From positions 1-64,000 of the forward strand of contig JACZJC010000080.1 in NCBI GenBank assembly GCA_014860745.1: a DNA stretch of 64,000 nt, in the 5' to 3' direction. The notes below the pieces were generated by a model that saw nothing but the letters and a program-made list of their open reading frames with translations, ran no database searches and had not been told where the DNA came from. Source of the DNA: Anaerolineales bacterium (GTDB lineage Bacteria; Chloroflexota; Anaerolineae; Anaerolineales; Villigracilaceae). Below are positions 43,573 through 52,223 of the stretch, in pieces (the first letter of the stretch is position 1; each line of letters opens with the position of its first letter). The translations under genes and the position numbers were made by a program.

Positions 43573-44607
43573 TCACGGATTTTTCAAGTTTTTTTCAAAA
43601 AATGCTATGACGCTGGCATTCATATTCATATGGAAGGCTTTCCTATCAAATTGTCCCTGATCCTTGCATATTGCGGGAGGCCCCAGAAGGCCGCAGGGCG
43701 TGAGAAACGAGAAGTGGCTGGCACCAGCAACTGAATGGAACTCCACCCAGGAACCAAGGGCTTCTCGAATTAGCTTGGTATTTGTGGCATATGGAACGTT
43801 GATATCGTCCTCAGCGCCCCAAAGTTGAATTGGCACACGTACATTGTCGAGCCCATTCGGAACCATTGTGAAACCCAAGCCCGGTGCTGCCACGACCGCC
43901 GCCTTAATTCTCAAATCGGGCAAAAAAGCATCTCCCATCGTTGGCGTATCGGTATTCAGGTAAGGAGAGTTGACGGAACGCAGCAGATCGCAAACAAGCT
44001 CGGGCGACTCGACACAATGTTTCGCTATGATGCGAAGGTCTGGCTGAGTGCCGACGGCCGTCAATACTGTGAATCCGCCTGCAGAGAATCCAAAAGCTCC
44101 GATACGTTCCAGATTGATGCGGTCGTGACCTTGCCAATCCTTGAGCATATAGTCGACGGTAGCATGGAGTTCTTTGGTACGCACACTCAACCAGGACACT
44201 GAACTAAGAGCGCTTTGGTCTGCATAGTTATCACCAGTATGCATGGGAGCTGCCACTATATAGCCGGCGTTTGCAAGAGCAAGGGCTAAGTCGGCATGGC
44301 TTGCAGGCCCGCCGCCGTTTCCATGCGAGATCACCACGAGAGGCAAATCGTGTCCTGAAACTGGGGCGTCGCGCGCCACATCCATCAGCACGACGCCCAA
44401 CAAAGTCGTCGGCCAGGGTTGCGCTTGAGTTGGATACCATACGCCGACAACGAAGGGTTGTCCATCCGCGTCGGTTGCCTGAACTATCTGGAAACCAACG
44501 GGTCGCTCAGTGCGTAGCGCTGTCAACATGGCGTAGCCCACAAGTCCGCAGACCAAGACTACAATCCCAATAAATATCCGACCAAACCATTTCATTATTT
44601 TTTTCAT
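43573..44607 (-). CDS. Exported alpha/beta hydrolase (acetylhydrolase/dienelactone-hydrolase-like)
   Basis: A 344-residue protein with an N-terminal membrane helix or signal (IFIGIVVLVCGLVGYAML). The core shows the oxyanion region LPLVVISHGNGGGPASHADL, the nucleophile in IGAFGFSAGGFTVLTA, an acidic residue in LWGAEDDINVPY and a late His in VAGASHFSFLTP. This pattern is that of predicted PAF-acetylhydrolase-like or dienelactone-hydrolase-like enzymes. It ends the operon that starts with the WFEGLT protein of cassette 2 and follows the SDR gene by 72 bases. Substrate unknown. Confidence 0.85.
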   Translation of the reverse strand: MKKIMKWFGRIFIGIVVLVCGLVGYAMLTALRTERPVGFQIVQATDADGQPFVVGVWYPTQAQPWPTTLLGVVLMDVARDAPVSGHDLPLVVISHGNGGGPASHADLALALANAGYIVAAPMHTGDNYADQSALSSVSWLSVRTKELHATVDYMLKDWQGHDRINLERIGAFGFSAGGFTVLTAVGTQPDLRIIAKHCVESPELVCDLLRSVNSPYLNTDTPTMGDAFLPDLRIKAAVVAAPGLGFTMVPNGLDNVRVPIQLWGAEDDINVPYATNTKLIREALGSWVEFHSVAGASHFSFLTPCGLLGPPAICKDQGQFDRKAFHMNMNASVIAFFEKNLKNP

Positions 44608-44679
44608 TATCTTTCCTCAGAGGTGCGCGTTTTGGAGATCGAATTCCGAGCTAGATGCATTGATCAAGTTTATCCGCCG

Positions 44680-45555
44680 CTATGTCATTTCTGGCACAGC
44701 ATCCGCCAGATGTACCATTTCAGCACTGACATCCCACAGTTCCCTGGCGACAGCGCTATCGGCGGCTTGCGGAGCCGGTTGGGTTACTTTGCAATCAACG
44801 AAGTATTGTCCGGTAATGTTTTGTACCGCTGGTGAAGACACCAAATAGATCGATGTTATCGCGCCTCTTTCCGGGGAACGTGCAATGAGAGGAATGACCA
44901 CCCCCATTATTTTCATAACCAAACCAGGGTTGTTTTTCCCAAATCCTGTACTTACCAAGCCTGGATGCAAAACATTGACGGTCACACCTGTTCCCTCCAA
45001 GCGGCGAGCCAGTTCAGTGGTAAACAGGATATTCGCCAACTTGGAGTTCCCATAGGGTCCGATGCCTGAGTAGGATCGTTCGCCCTGAAGGTTATCGAAT
45101 TCGATTATTCCGCCTGAGTGAGCATCCGAAGAAACACTGATGATCCGTGCCGGAACGCTGGCTTTAATCGTATCGAGCAACAAATTAGTTAACAGGAAGT
45201 AGGCGAGATGATTGAGAGCAAAGGTCATTTCGATTCCATCAACGCTTAGCTGACGTGTCATGAATGTTCCGCCCGCATTGTTGATCAAGACGTGGAGTTG
45301 TGAATATTTGCTCTTGAATTCCTCTGCAAGGCGCCGAATATCCTGCTGCGACGATAGGTCGGCCAGGAGCCAGTCTACATTCTGATTACCAGATGCCGCC
45401 TGGATTTCCTTGCTAACCTGCGCTGCCTTTTGAGCATCACGCCCAACGATCACCACTGTTGCGCCCATCTGTGCCAGCGCATGAGCTGTTGCCTTACCAA
45501 TTCCGTTGGTACCGCCTGTAACAAGGCAGATTTTGCCGATCATATTATCTTTCAT
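44680..45555 (-). CDS. Short-chain dehydrogenase/reductase (retinol-dehydrogenase-like)
   Basis: A 291-residue classical SDR. Cofactor motif CLVTGGTNGIGKATAHALAQ, NNAG in LINNAGGTFMT, catalytic Ser in ISVSSDAHSGG and Tyr-x-x-x-Lys in YGNSKLANILF. The length and the HPGLVSTGF segment fit the retinol-dehydrogenase/WWOX-like branch. AAGGATACCCA precedes ATG 45555; ATG 45543 is a less likely alternative. It follows the MDR reductase at 45602 by 46 bases in the second regulator cassette. Confidence 0.92.
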   Translation of the reverse strand: MKDNMIGKICLVTGGTNGIGKATAHALAQMGATVVIVGRDAQKAAQVSKEIQAASGNQNVDWLLADLSSQQDIRRLAEEFKSKYSQLHVLINNAGGTFMTRQLSVDGIEMTFALNHLAYFLLTNLLLDTIKASVPARIISVSSDAHSGGIIEFDNLQGERSYSGIGPYGNSKLANILFTTELARRLEGTGVTVNVLHPGLVSTGFGKNNPGLVMKIMGVVIPLIARSPERGAITSIYLVSSPAVQNITGQYFVDCKVTQPAPQAADSAVARELWDVSAEMVHLADAVPEMT

Positions 45556-45601
45556 TGGGTATCCTTACTAGCTTGATGACTATTCTCTGGACTCGTCGCG
45601 A

Positions 45602-46585
45602 TTAGTTGTTATGTGCCACAGTAATCACGACTTTTCCCTGGGCGTGTCCTTCTTCAAGATACCGGATTGCGGCAGCCGTTTCACTTAGCGGGTAGGTTCT
45701 ATCAATCACAGGCTTAACTTTGCCAGTTTCAAGCAGCTCTTTCATAATGACCAAATCATTTTGATTTGGTTTCGCGACTCCCATATTACCCATTTTCTGA
45801 CTCCCAGTCATTGAAATCCATGGTCCCTGGAGCATCGCTTGAGACATTTGAGCCATGGATCCTCCGGTTTGAACATAAACACCCTTGGGACTTAATGCAC
45901 GCCTATAATCTGAGATCGAGCGGTCTCCGTTCGCGGCAAGGATCAGGTCATAGTGCTGTCCATTCCTGGCAAAATCTTCTTTGGTATAGTCAATGACATG
46001 ATCTGCTCCAATCGAGCGCGCCATATCCAAATTCCTGGTGCTGCACACAGCGGTCACTTCAGCGCCGAATGATTTGGCAAGCTGTAGGGCAAATGAACCT
46101 ACACCGCCGGAAGCTCCATTGATCAAAACCTTTTGCCCGGGACGAATCTGTCCGGCGTAGCGAATACCTTGCAGGGCAGTGACTGCTGCCATTGGTACCG
46201 CCGCGGCTTCTTCGAACGATAGATTGGTCGGTTTCAACGCGAATGCATTTTCACTGGCACATGCATACTCGGCAAACCCGCCCCAGCCACACGCGGAGAT
46301 GTCCCCGAATACTTCATCACCCCGCTTAAACTGCTTTACGTTGCTGCCAACTGCTTCCACCCGTCCCGCAATGTCAGATCCGAGTATCTTGTTTTTGGGT
46401 TTCAACAGTCCAGAGCTCAGGCGGATCAGGAACGGGTCAGCTCTGAGAAGATGGAGGTCAGCTGCATTTACGGAGACCGCATAAACTTTTACAAGGACTT
46501 CATTGTCCTTGGGAGTAGGTTTGGCTACCTCCTTGAGTTGAAGTACATCTGGTGATCCGTATTCTGTGTATACAATTGCTTTCAT
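45602..46585 (-). CDS. MDR-family NAD(P)H-dependent oxidoreductase, cassette 2
   Basis: A 327-residue paralogue of the reductase at 33376. It starts MKAIVYTEYGSPDVLQLKEV, has the cofactor motif [20 protein letters not shown] and the shared [18 protein letters not shown], and ends in YLEEGHAQGKVVITVAHNN. The catalytic and structural zinc ligands are missing, so it acts as a zinc-independent reductase. AAGGAGAATCAA gives a strong start. It follows the DUF6326 gene, with an unusual hairpin made from copies of its own first codons in between. Confidence 0.9.
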   Translation of the reverse strand: MKAIVYTEYGSPDVLQLKEVAKPTPKDNEVLVKVYAVSVNAADLHLLRADPFLIRLSSGLLKPKNKILGSDIAGRVEAVGSNVKQFKRGDEVFGDISACGWGGFAEYACASENAFALKPTNLSFEEAAAVPMAAVTALQGIRYAGQIRPGQKVLINGASGGVGSFALQLAKSFGAEVTAVCSTRNLDMARSIGADHVIDYTKEDFARNGQHYDLILAANGDRSISDYRRALSPKGVYVQTGGSMAQMSQAMLQGPWISMTGSQKMGNMGVAKPNQNDLVIMKELLETGKVKPVIDRTYPLSETAAAIRYLEEGHAQGKVVITVAHNN

Positions 46586-46634
46586 TTGATTCTCCTTTTT
46601 TGAATGTGTTCAATTAATATATATGTGTTTTGAC

Positions 46635-46684
46635 AAACTCATGAAAACGATTGCATTGGTGTACACAATCGCTTTCATGAGTTT
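46635..46684. repeat. Inverted duplication of the reductase start region
   Basis: Two 19-base arms (46635-46653 and 46666-46684) pair with one mismatch around a 12-base loop. The right arm read on the minus strand is ATGAAAGCGATTG, continuing to GTGTACACC (MKAIVYT), the first codons of the MDR reductases; the left arm is its mirror. It lies between the DUF6326 stop and the reductase start and looks like a fossil start that folded back. Confidence 0.65.
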
Positions 46685-46723
46685 CATACAGATTAGCCTT
46701 CGGCGAACGCTATGTTATTAGGA

Positions 46724-47137
46724 CTAAACTTCAGGGTTACGCCATGTCCATGCATACCAGACAATGAGTGCGGTACACGCAATTTCTATAGCTGTGAAGA
46801 ATGCGTAGTACATTGTTGGCACAGCAACAAATAGCGTCAAAGTCAGAGTGATGGTCATTATTATGCCTGCGATGATGCTCGCCAGGCGGCTTGCCCGATA
46901 TTTCAATATCCGCGACAGGAGAACCATCGAAATCGGGATCATCATGTATATGGAACCTCCCAACAGGAATCCCTCGGTCAATTCAATGGTCCCATGCTTA
47001 ATGGGATCCATTAACGTTACAACATCGCCGTAGGTATAAGTAAGCATCGCAAACAGCCATAGTGACGAGAGCAGCCCTTTCCGATCGATCAGTTCAGTGG
47101 TCTTCTTGTTTGTATTCTTATTTTCCATGGTAGTCAT
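46724..47137 (-). CDS. DUF6326-type membrane protein
   Basis: A 137-residue protein with four membrane helices (LLSSLWLFAMLTYTYGDVVT, LLGGSIYMMIPISMVLLSRI, ASIIAGIIMTITLTLTLFVA, AIEIACTALIVWYAW) and a short polar N-terminus. The plan LLS-LW...D followed by VLLSRILKY matches the membrane part of the fused gene at 24929. CAAAGGAGAAAATACG precedes the ATG. It follows the WFEGLT gene by 115 bases. Function unknown. Confidence 0.82.
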   Translation of the reverse strand: MTTMENKNTNKKTTELIDRKGLLSSLWLFAMLTYTYGDVVTLMDPIKHGTIELTEGFLLGGSIYMMIPISMVLLSRILKYRASRLASIIAGIIMTITLTLTLFVAVPTMYYAFFTAIEIACTALIVWYAWTWRNPEV

Positions 47138-47252
47138 CGTATTTTCTCCTTTGGGTTGTTTTCAGAATAAATAAATTTTACGCATAACGCTTGTCTGCTT
47201 CTTTATCAATTTTCTAATATGGAAACCTCCTTTCCAAGTGGCTTGTCTCAAT

Positions 47253-47525
47253 TTACTCCTTGACCTCTGGTGGAACTTTCTGGTCAGGTTTAATCCGAAT
47301 GACCGAGACCAGTGACATGCCCAAATCACGTACTTTTTTGAGCAGTCCAAACAACGCGGCCTGATCGACCACTGGGCCAGTTAGGAGCATCTCGCCGTTG
47401 TCTTCCAGAGTGATGGTCAAGCCCTCAAACCAGTCTGTCCATTGATGACCCAAATGGCCCTCGATTCTAATTTGATAAACCATTGGTTCATCCAAATTAG
47501 TTTTTTGGTTGTGTTCGTTCGACAT
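47253..47525 (-). CDS. WFEGLT small conserved protein, cassette 2
   Basis: A 90-residue soluble protein of a family that I cannot name. Core: VYQIRIEGHLGHQWTDWFEG, LTITLEDNGEMLLTGPVVDQ, AALFGLLKKVRDLGMSLVSV. It is repeated at 51936-52223 and, fused, at 24929-25579. The pattern of two strands, a strand with GPV-DQAAL and a helix suggests a compact alpha/beta fold, perhaps a regulator or chaperone of the neighbouring enzymes. It is the first gene after the second MalT-like regulator, with AGGAGG-type bases nearby. Confidence 0.72.
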   Translation of the reverse strand: MSNEHNQKTNLDEPMVYQIRIEGHLGHQWTDWFEGLTITLEDNGEMLLTGPVVDQAALFGLLKKVRDLGMSLVSVIRIKPDQKVPPEVKE

Positions 47526-47594
47526 TTCTGTGTCCTCCTGTGGTAGGTCATTACAGTCCGTGCCACTTGCTCAATGTAGAGTTAGTTTATCTAC

Positions 47595-47624
47595 AAGGAG
47601 GTATTAAGGTATAGACACTTAAGT
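47595..47624. promoter_or_regulatory. Operator-like element, cassette 2
   Basis: GGAGGTA (47597-47603), TAG (47612-47614) and ACTTAAGT (47617-47624) repeat the element at 25601-25630 with the same spacing. About 28 of 40 aligned bases are identical although the surrounding sequence is not conserved. It lies 70-100 bases upstream of the WFEGLT gene. The rest of 47526-47758 is featureless. Confidence 0.5.
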
Positions 47625-47758
47625 GTTGTTTGGGGGTATTGTTGTTGGGTGCTGAGATGGAGGAAGTTGTAATGCTGTGACTTGGAGACTGCGGGCTATA
47701 GCCCCCTCTTAGTGCGTGCAGTTCTTACATCAGACTTGCGGACAAACAGTTGTTCTGG

Positions 47759-50458
47759 CTACAATAAATCCAACTCGCGGGCACGTGCCACCGCTTCGGT
47801 ACGCCTTTGGACCTGTAGTTTGCCAAAGATAAGTCGATTGTGCCCTTTTACAGTATTCAAGGCGAGAAAAAGCAGCTTGCTAATTTCGCGATTCGAGAGT
47901 CCCTGGGCAATTAGCTTCAGCACTTCCAGCTCGCGTTGGCTTAATGGCTCAATAAGGGGCTGTCCAGATGATGTAGATGGCAGAGAAGATTTGTCTTCAC
48001 TTTTCTGCTTCCCTGCTTCAAATACAGCCAGCAGCTTACCGATATAGCCCGGCTTGATCCCACGAGTAGCAGCCTCGGACAATAGTTGAGCCATCAGGGA
48101 CCCTTCGTCGACAAAGATACGGATGAAGCCACCCGACTCTGCCAACTCAAGCGCGTCACCAAGCAGCTGCATGGCCTTGTCTTTTTCCTTATTCGCATGG
48201 TGAGCGATCGATTGTAGAATCGTCACCTTGAGCCGTTCATCCTGCCATCCCTTTGCATCCACCTGCTGACGCAATGGCTCCAGCACCGACAGTGCTGCGG
48301 ACGGGTCTCCCTGGGCCAGGTGTACGCGGGCCCGGCTGATGGGAAGTTTGTGTTTTTGGGCCAGATGAGATGCAGCTGGCAGATCGCCCTGGCGCAGCAA
48401 GGTCAACACTTGGGCAGCAACAACATCAGGCATCCGAAACGCGAAGTTATGCTGGCGCACGAACTCTTCGGCTTCACTTAAAACAGCAACCGCGCCGGAC
48501 ACATCACCTTGGGCGAGCCTCATGCGGGCAACAAACACCCCGTACGCAGCAAAGGTATCAACGATTAACTGCTGTGCCAGTTGGGCGCTCTGTTGTCCGT
48601 ACTGTGCAGCGGCCTCCAGGTCATTCCATTCGTAGGTTATACGAGCCAGCCCAAGATATGCTTCACAGACCATCCGCTGCGGTGGATCGCCGGCCAGTTG
48701 CAGGCTGCGCCGGTAGCTCTCTGCCGCTAGATTCAACTGGTTATTGGCTTCCTGTATCTGGCCCAAATTGATCGTAGCTGCCAGGGTGTAGATGGATTTC
48801 CCGAAAGACTCACCGATAGATATGACTTCTGCATAAGCCTGGCTGGCCGCAGCGCGATCTCCCTGAAGCTGATAGGCATATCCTAATGTCCAAGTAGTGG
48901 CAGTGCGGACAGGAAGATTGTTGGGGTGCAGATACTTTAGGGCGCGGCGAGACTGGGCAATGATGGTTTCTGCATCGTGTTGAATAACAGCCAATGTAGC
49001 CCTCATGGAAGCAATACGTCCTATAAGGTCTTGAGACTTTTCGTCTGGTTCGGTGCTTTGCAGGGCGGCAGCTAAAGCTGCCTCAGCAGCTTGTAATTTC
49101 TGTTCGACGGCTGTATTTTTGCCGGAAAAAAGCAGCGTCGAGGCATACATCACCCACAACGGAGGTTTAGCGTCCAATACCGTTTTTGGCAGCGACTCCA
49201 GCCAGTTCATCACAGGGACTGATGCCCCGCGAAAGGTTAGGGGGATCCCTTTACCTTCAATGAGGCGCTCGGCGCGCTCAATATCATTACCAGTTGCAGC
49301 ATGATGAAACGCTTCAAGTTCAAGGCCATTGTCTTCATACCACTGGCTGGCACGGATATGCAATTCGGACACACCCCCTGCCGCACCGCCAGTTGAGGCG
49401 CTGCTTTGGTGCAATCGCTGACGCAGTAAATCCGCAAAGAGATGGTGATAACGGTACCACTGCCGCTCGTTGTCTAGGGGCACGATGAACAGGTTGGCTT
49501 GTCCGATATACTCGAGAGTTTCCTGCGCGGAAGAGGATGGGTTGAGCAATACGGCATCACACAGAGGACCGCACATTCGGTCGAGTATGGATGTCTGCAA
49601 CAGGAACTTCTGGATGTTTTCGGGCTGCTGGTGCAGGACTTCTTCCACCAGATAGTCCAGCACGAAATGATGTGTACCCGTAAATGATTTGATAAAGTTG
49701 GTGGTGTCATGATGTCCCTGCATTGAAATTGCAGCAAGTTGCAGACCAGCAATCCATCCTTCGGTGCGGGCTTCCAGCGCGGCGATGTCTTCCGCTGAAA
49801 GGTTTAGTCCCATTATTTGATTGATAAATTCAGCGGCTTCGGAGGAAGTGAAACGCAAATCCGCAACGCGCAATTCGGTCAATTGGTCGCGAGAACGTAA
49901 TCGAGCCAGGGGTAGTTGTGGGTCCTCGCGAGTGGTGATGACCAGGTGCATCTGTGGCGGCAGATGTCTGAGCAGAAAAGTGAGGGCATTGTCAATCGGT
50001 TTGGCATCAATAAGGTGGTAGTCGTCAAGAACGAGGATGAAATTGTCTAGGATGGTGGTGATCTCATTGAGCAGGGTTGTCAGAATCGATTCGGTTGGCG
50101 GTGGCTGAGGGGATTGAAGCATACCCAATACCCCATTCCCAATATTCGGCGAAATTGTCTGCAAAGCAGTGACGAGATAAGTCAGAAAGCGTGCAGGGTC
50201 ATTATCATCTTCATCCAGCGATAACCAGGCGACCCTCACCCCTAGCCCCTCTCCCACTGGGAGAGGGGCTAGGGTGAGGGCGGCGACCCATTCGCTGACC
50301 AGCGTGGTTTTCCCAAAGCCGGCTGGGGCAGAAATAATGGTAAGTTTGCGGCTGGAGGAGAGACTATTGTTCAACCGTTCAAATAAGCGATGACGCGAGA
50401 CAACTTTAGCTCGAGGTGAAGGGATATAAAGTTTGGTGGCTAAAATTGGTGTAGACAT
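47759..50458 (-). CDS. MalT-like LuxR-family ATP-dependent regulator, cassette 2
   Basis: An 899-residue STAND regulator. The start MSTPILATKLYIPSPRAKVV aligns with the other two copies, so ATG 50458 is preferred to 50476. Walker A SAPAGFGKTT, Walker B FILVLDDYHLID, then TTREDPQLPLARLRSRDQL. A TPR-like middle is rich in Ala/Leu/Gln, and the C-terminal LuxR domain reads LSQRELEVLKLIAQGLSNRE and LNTVKGHNRLIFGKL. Residues about 60-76 come from a nearly perfect palindrome. TATAAT is six bases before the ATG. It probably activates the WFEGLT-DUF6326-MDR-SDR-hydrolase operon that follows. Confidence 0.92.
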   Translation of the reverse strand: MSTPILATKLYIPSPRAKVVSRHRLFERLNNSLSSSRKLTIISAPAGFGKTTLVSEWVAALTLAPLPVGEGLGVRVAWLSLDEDDNDPARFLTYLVTALQTISPNIGNGVLGMLQSPQPPPTESILTTLLNEITTILDNFILVLDDYHLIDAKPIDNALTFLLRHLPPQMHLVITTREDPQLPLARLRSRDQLTELRVADLRFTSSEAAEFINQIMGLNLSAEDIAALEARTEGWIAGLQLAAISMQGHHDTTNFIKSFTGTHHFVLDYLVEEVLHQQPENIQKFLLQTSILDRMCGPLCDAVLLNPSSSAQETLEYIGQANLFIVPLDNERQWYRYHHLFADLLRQRLHQSSASTGGAAGGVSELHIRASQWYEDNGLELEAFHHAATGNDIERAERLIEGKGIPLTFRGASVPVMNWLESLPKTVLDAKPPLWVMYASTLLFSGKNTAVEQKLQAAEAALAAALQSTEPDEKSQDLIGRIASMRATLAVIQHDAETIIAQSRRALKYLHPNNLPVRTATTWTLGYAYQLQGDRAAASQAYAEVISIGESFGKSIYTLAATINLGQIQEANNQLNLAAESYRRSLQLAGDPPQRMVCEAYLGLARITYEWNDLEAAAQYGQQSAQLAQQLIVDTFAAYGVFVARMRLAQGDVSGAVAVLSEAEEFVRQHNFAFRMPDVVAAQVLTLLRQGDLPAASHLAQKHKLPISRARVHLAQGDPSAALSVLEPLRQQVDAKGWQDERLKVTILQSIAHHANKEKDKAMQLLGDALELAESGGFIRIFVDEGSLMAQLLSEAATRGIKPGYIGKLLAVFEAGKQKSEDKSSLPSTSSGQPLIEPLSQRELEVLKLIAQGLSNREISKLLFLALNTVKGHNRLIFGKLQVQRRTEAVARARELDLL
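50232..50281. repeat. In-frame palindrome, near-perfect copy (cassette 2)
   Basis: A 49-base inverted repeat centred on CTCCCA-C-TGGGAG, with ends CCCTCACC and GGTGAGGG and only one extra C in the left arm. It encodes LTLAPLPVGEGLGVR within the NTPase domain. Confidence 0.88.
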
Positions 50459-50464
50459 AAATCC

Positions 50465-50470
50465 ATTATA
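50465..50470 (-). promoter_or_regulatory. -10 box six bases from the start codon, regulator 2
   Basis: TATAAT on the minus strand, then GGATTT and ATG 50458. There is no Shine-Dalgarno sequence. The spacing supports ATG 50458 as the start and a leaderless transcript. Confidence 0.55.
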
Positions 50471-50593
50471 GTGCATACCCTCTAGTTACTTCAGTCTTGA
50501 GAGATTTGGCATTTTGCACCGCTGTGTAAGCAGGAAAAAACGCCAGAATCAATTGAGTGGACAACATAATAAATAGTTTTTGAGAACTCTTTG

Positions 50594-51103
50594 TTATGCA
50601 TATACTCGCAGCAACCAATTGACCAACAATCCGAACAGATAAAGACCGATGCCAAATACAGCATGATTCATCAAACTGCGAAGCCTGGCCTGCATAGGAT
50701 TCGCAGTTTTTGATGCGGCAAAACCGAGCCCAAATAAAGGCTGCATGATGAAGAATGGCGCAGAGACTGTGATTATTCCAAAGATAAGTGCGGGAATTAC
50801 CCTTGGAGTTTGAATCCAGTTGTTACCTACGAATGCCAGAAATATCCCTGCAAATACAGTGCCAGTAAGGTAGTGGGTGAGCCATCCCACGATGCATTCT
50901 GTGCTCTTTTGAGGAGCAGAGTTGATATTAGAATGTTTAATGATACCTTCTGGTATATATAGAATCCAGCGCCCGACCAGACACATGTTGGATGGGGTTA
51001 TTTTGAAGGCATATTTGAGAAACAGTGCCCAAAGATCAAAAGTAAGAGTTGCGCCAATCCCGATAAAGACGGGAACAAGGAAGTAGAGAATTGAATGATT
51101 CAT
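50594..51103 (-). CDS. DUF2938-type membrane protein
   Basis: A 169-residue protein with four to five membrane helices (LYFLVPVFIGIGATLTFDLW, YLTGTVFAGIFLAFVG, PALIFGIITVSAPFFIMQPL, VFGIGLYLFGLLVNWLL). The sequence PLFGLGFAASKTANP and the length are those of the DUF2938 family, whose function is not established. Its start overlaps the CPBP protease gene by four bases (ATGA). It is the last gene of the third regulator cassette. Confidence 0.8.
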   Translation of the reverse strand: MNHSILYFLVPVFIGIGATLTFDLWALFLKYAFKITPSNMCLVGRWILYIPEGIIKHSNINSAPQKSTECIVGWLTHYLTGTVFAGIFLAFVGNNWIQTPRVIPALIFGIITVSAPFFIMQPLFGLGFAASKTANPMQARLRSLMNHAVFGIGLYLFGLLVNWLLRVYA

Positions 51104-51939
51104 GCGTCACCTTTTAGTGTCTCCGGCTTTCTCATGTAGAACATGAGCAGCGTAATCACAACAATAATTAATCCGGGCAGGCTGGCTTCGAGACCGAACT
51201 GGCCACCTGTTAACCATACTGGCGCATCTCCAAAACCAGGTATTAATAAACCTGATTGTTCTGTGCCGCTCACGCCAAAGCCAAGGATGCCGCCTTGTAC
51301 CCAATTCGCCATCCAATGCAGTCCAAGTGGCATCGCCAGGCTTTTGGTCTGGATAAATGCCAGACCGAACAGGATCGACGCGAGAAAAATGTTGATGCTT
51401 GCCATTGCTTTGACACTGCCAGTCATGCCCGGATTGTTCAAGTGCGTCAGTAGAAAATAGGCGGCTATGATCAATTGGGCTGGCCACTGACCCAGACCGG
51501 CGATGAGACGTTGAAAGACAAACCCTCGGAACAATAGTTCCTCTGCGATTGCAACTCCTGCAAAAAGCAATAAACTCGGCAAGAGGATCGAAAAGCCTTC
51601 GGGATTCCATTGCCAGTGAACCCAGCCGAACATTCCCAAAATCAGTGCAGGGACCAACATGAGTGTGGAACCGATCAAGCCGCCTAAGCATAGTTCTTTG
51701 AGCCAACGCCAATTAAACGTTCCAAACAGCTCAGTCAGCGGTCTCCGTCGCAGCAATTGACCCGTTAATGAGGCGATCGTCACGATCATGGCTTGCACGC
51801 CAATGGAGACTTCCACATTGTTTTGCTGTGCAGTGATCATCGTTGGTACAAGGAATGCAGCGAGCACCAGAAAAAATATCAGGATCCACCAGCCGTTGCG
51901 AAGCTGTCGTTCAGAATTCAGAAATGGGTTGATCTTCAT
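51100..51939 (-). CDS. CPBP-family intramembrane metalloprotease (Abi-like)
   Basis: A 279-residue polytopic protein with about eight helices. The family signature is present: EELLFRGFVFQRL (motif EExxxR, residues about 138-145), followed by the motif 2/3 region LIIAAYFLLTHLN and GLALGLHW-like MPLGLHWMANW. CPBP proteases mature peptides or protect against bacteriocins; some anchor proteins to membranes. It overlaps its upstream and downstream neighbours by four bases each, which indicates tight co-translation with the WFEGLT protein. Confidence 0.9.
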   Translation of the reverse strand: MKINPFLNSERQLRNGWWILIFFLVLAAFLVPTMITAQQNNVEVSIGVQAMIVTIASLTGQLLRRRPLTELFGTFNWRWLKELCLGGLIGSTLMLVPALILGMFGWVHWQWNPEGFSILLPSLLLFAGVAIAEELLFRGFVFQRLIAGLGQWPAQLIIAAYFLLTHLNNPGMTGSVKAMASINIFLASILFGLAFIQTKSLAMPLGLHWMANWVQGGILGFGVSGTEQSGLLIPGFGDAPVWLTGGQFGLEASLPGLIIVVITLLMFYMRKPETLKGDA

Positions 51940-52223
51940 AGGTCACCTTTAACTTGGTCTGGATTTGTCTTGGCTGCAGGATCGGAATCAATGGGATTCA
52001 TCGAGAGCAATGGCATTCCCAAGTCGCGTATCTTCTTCAAGATACCATGCATTGCGGACTGATCGATCACAGGTCCACTCAGGAGCGTATTGCCATCCTC
52101 TTCCAAAATGACGGTCAATCCTTCAAACCAACCCATCCACTGGGTGCCCAAATGCCCTTTGATCCTGAATTGATAGACCATCTGTTGATGCGCATCGGGA
52201 TTTGCTTGTTGTTCATCTGTCAT
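51936..52223 (-). CDS. WFEGLT small conserved protein, cassette 3
   Basis: A 95-residue paralogue of 47253-47525: VYQFRIKGHLGTQWMGWFEG, LTVILEEDGNTLLSGPVIDQ, SAMHGILKKIRDLGMPLLSM. The N-terminal 15 residues are polar and variable. Its ATG shares one base with the stop of the reductase gene (TAATG), and its stop overlaps the CPBP start by ATGA, so it is translationally linked to both. Function unknown. Confidence 0.72.
   Translation of the reverse strand: MTDEQQANPDAHQQMVYQFRIKGHLGTQWMGWFEGLTVILEEDGNTLLSGPVIDQSAMHGILKKIRDLGMPLLSMNPIDSDPAAKTNPDQVKGDL

Noticed and set aside
50232-50281. Palindrome considered as a transcription terminator
   Set aside because: It lies inside a continuous coding frame, has no T-run, and is translated into a tolerated peptide.
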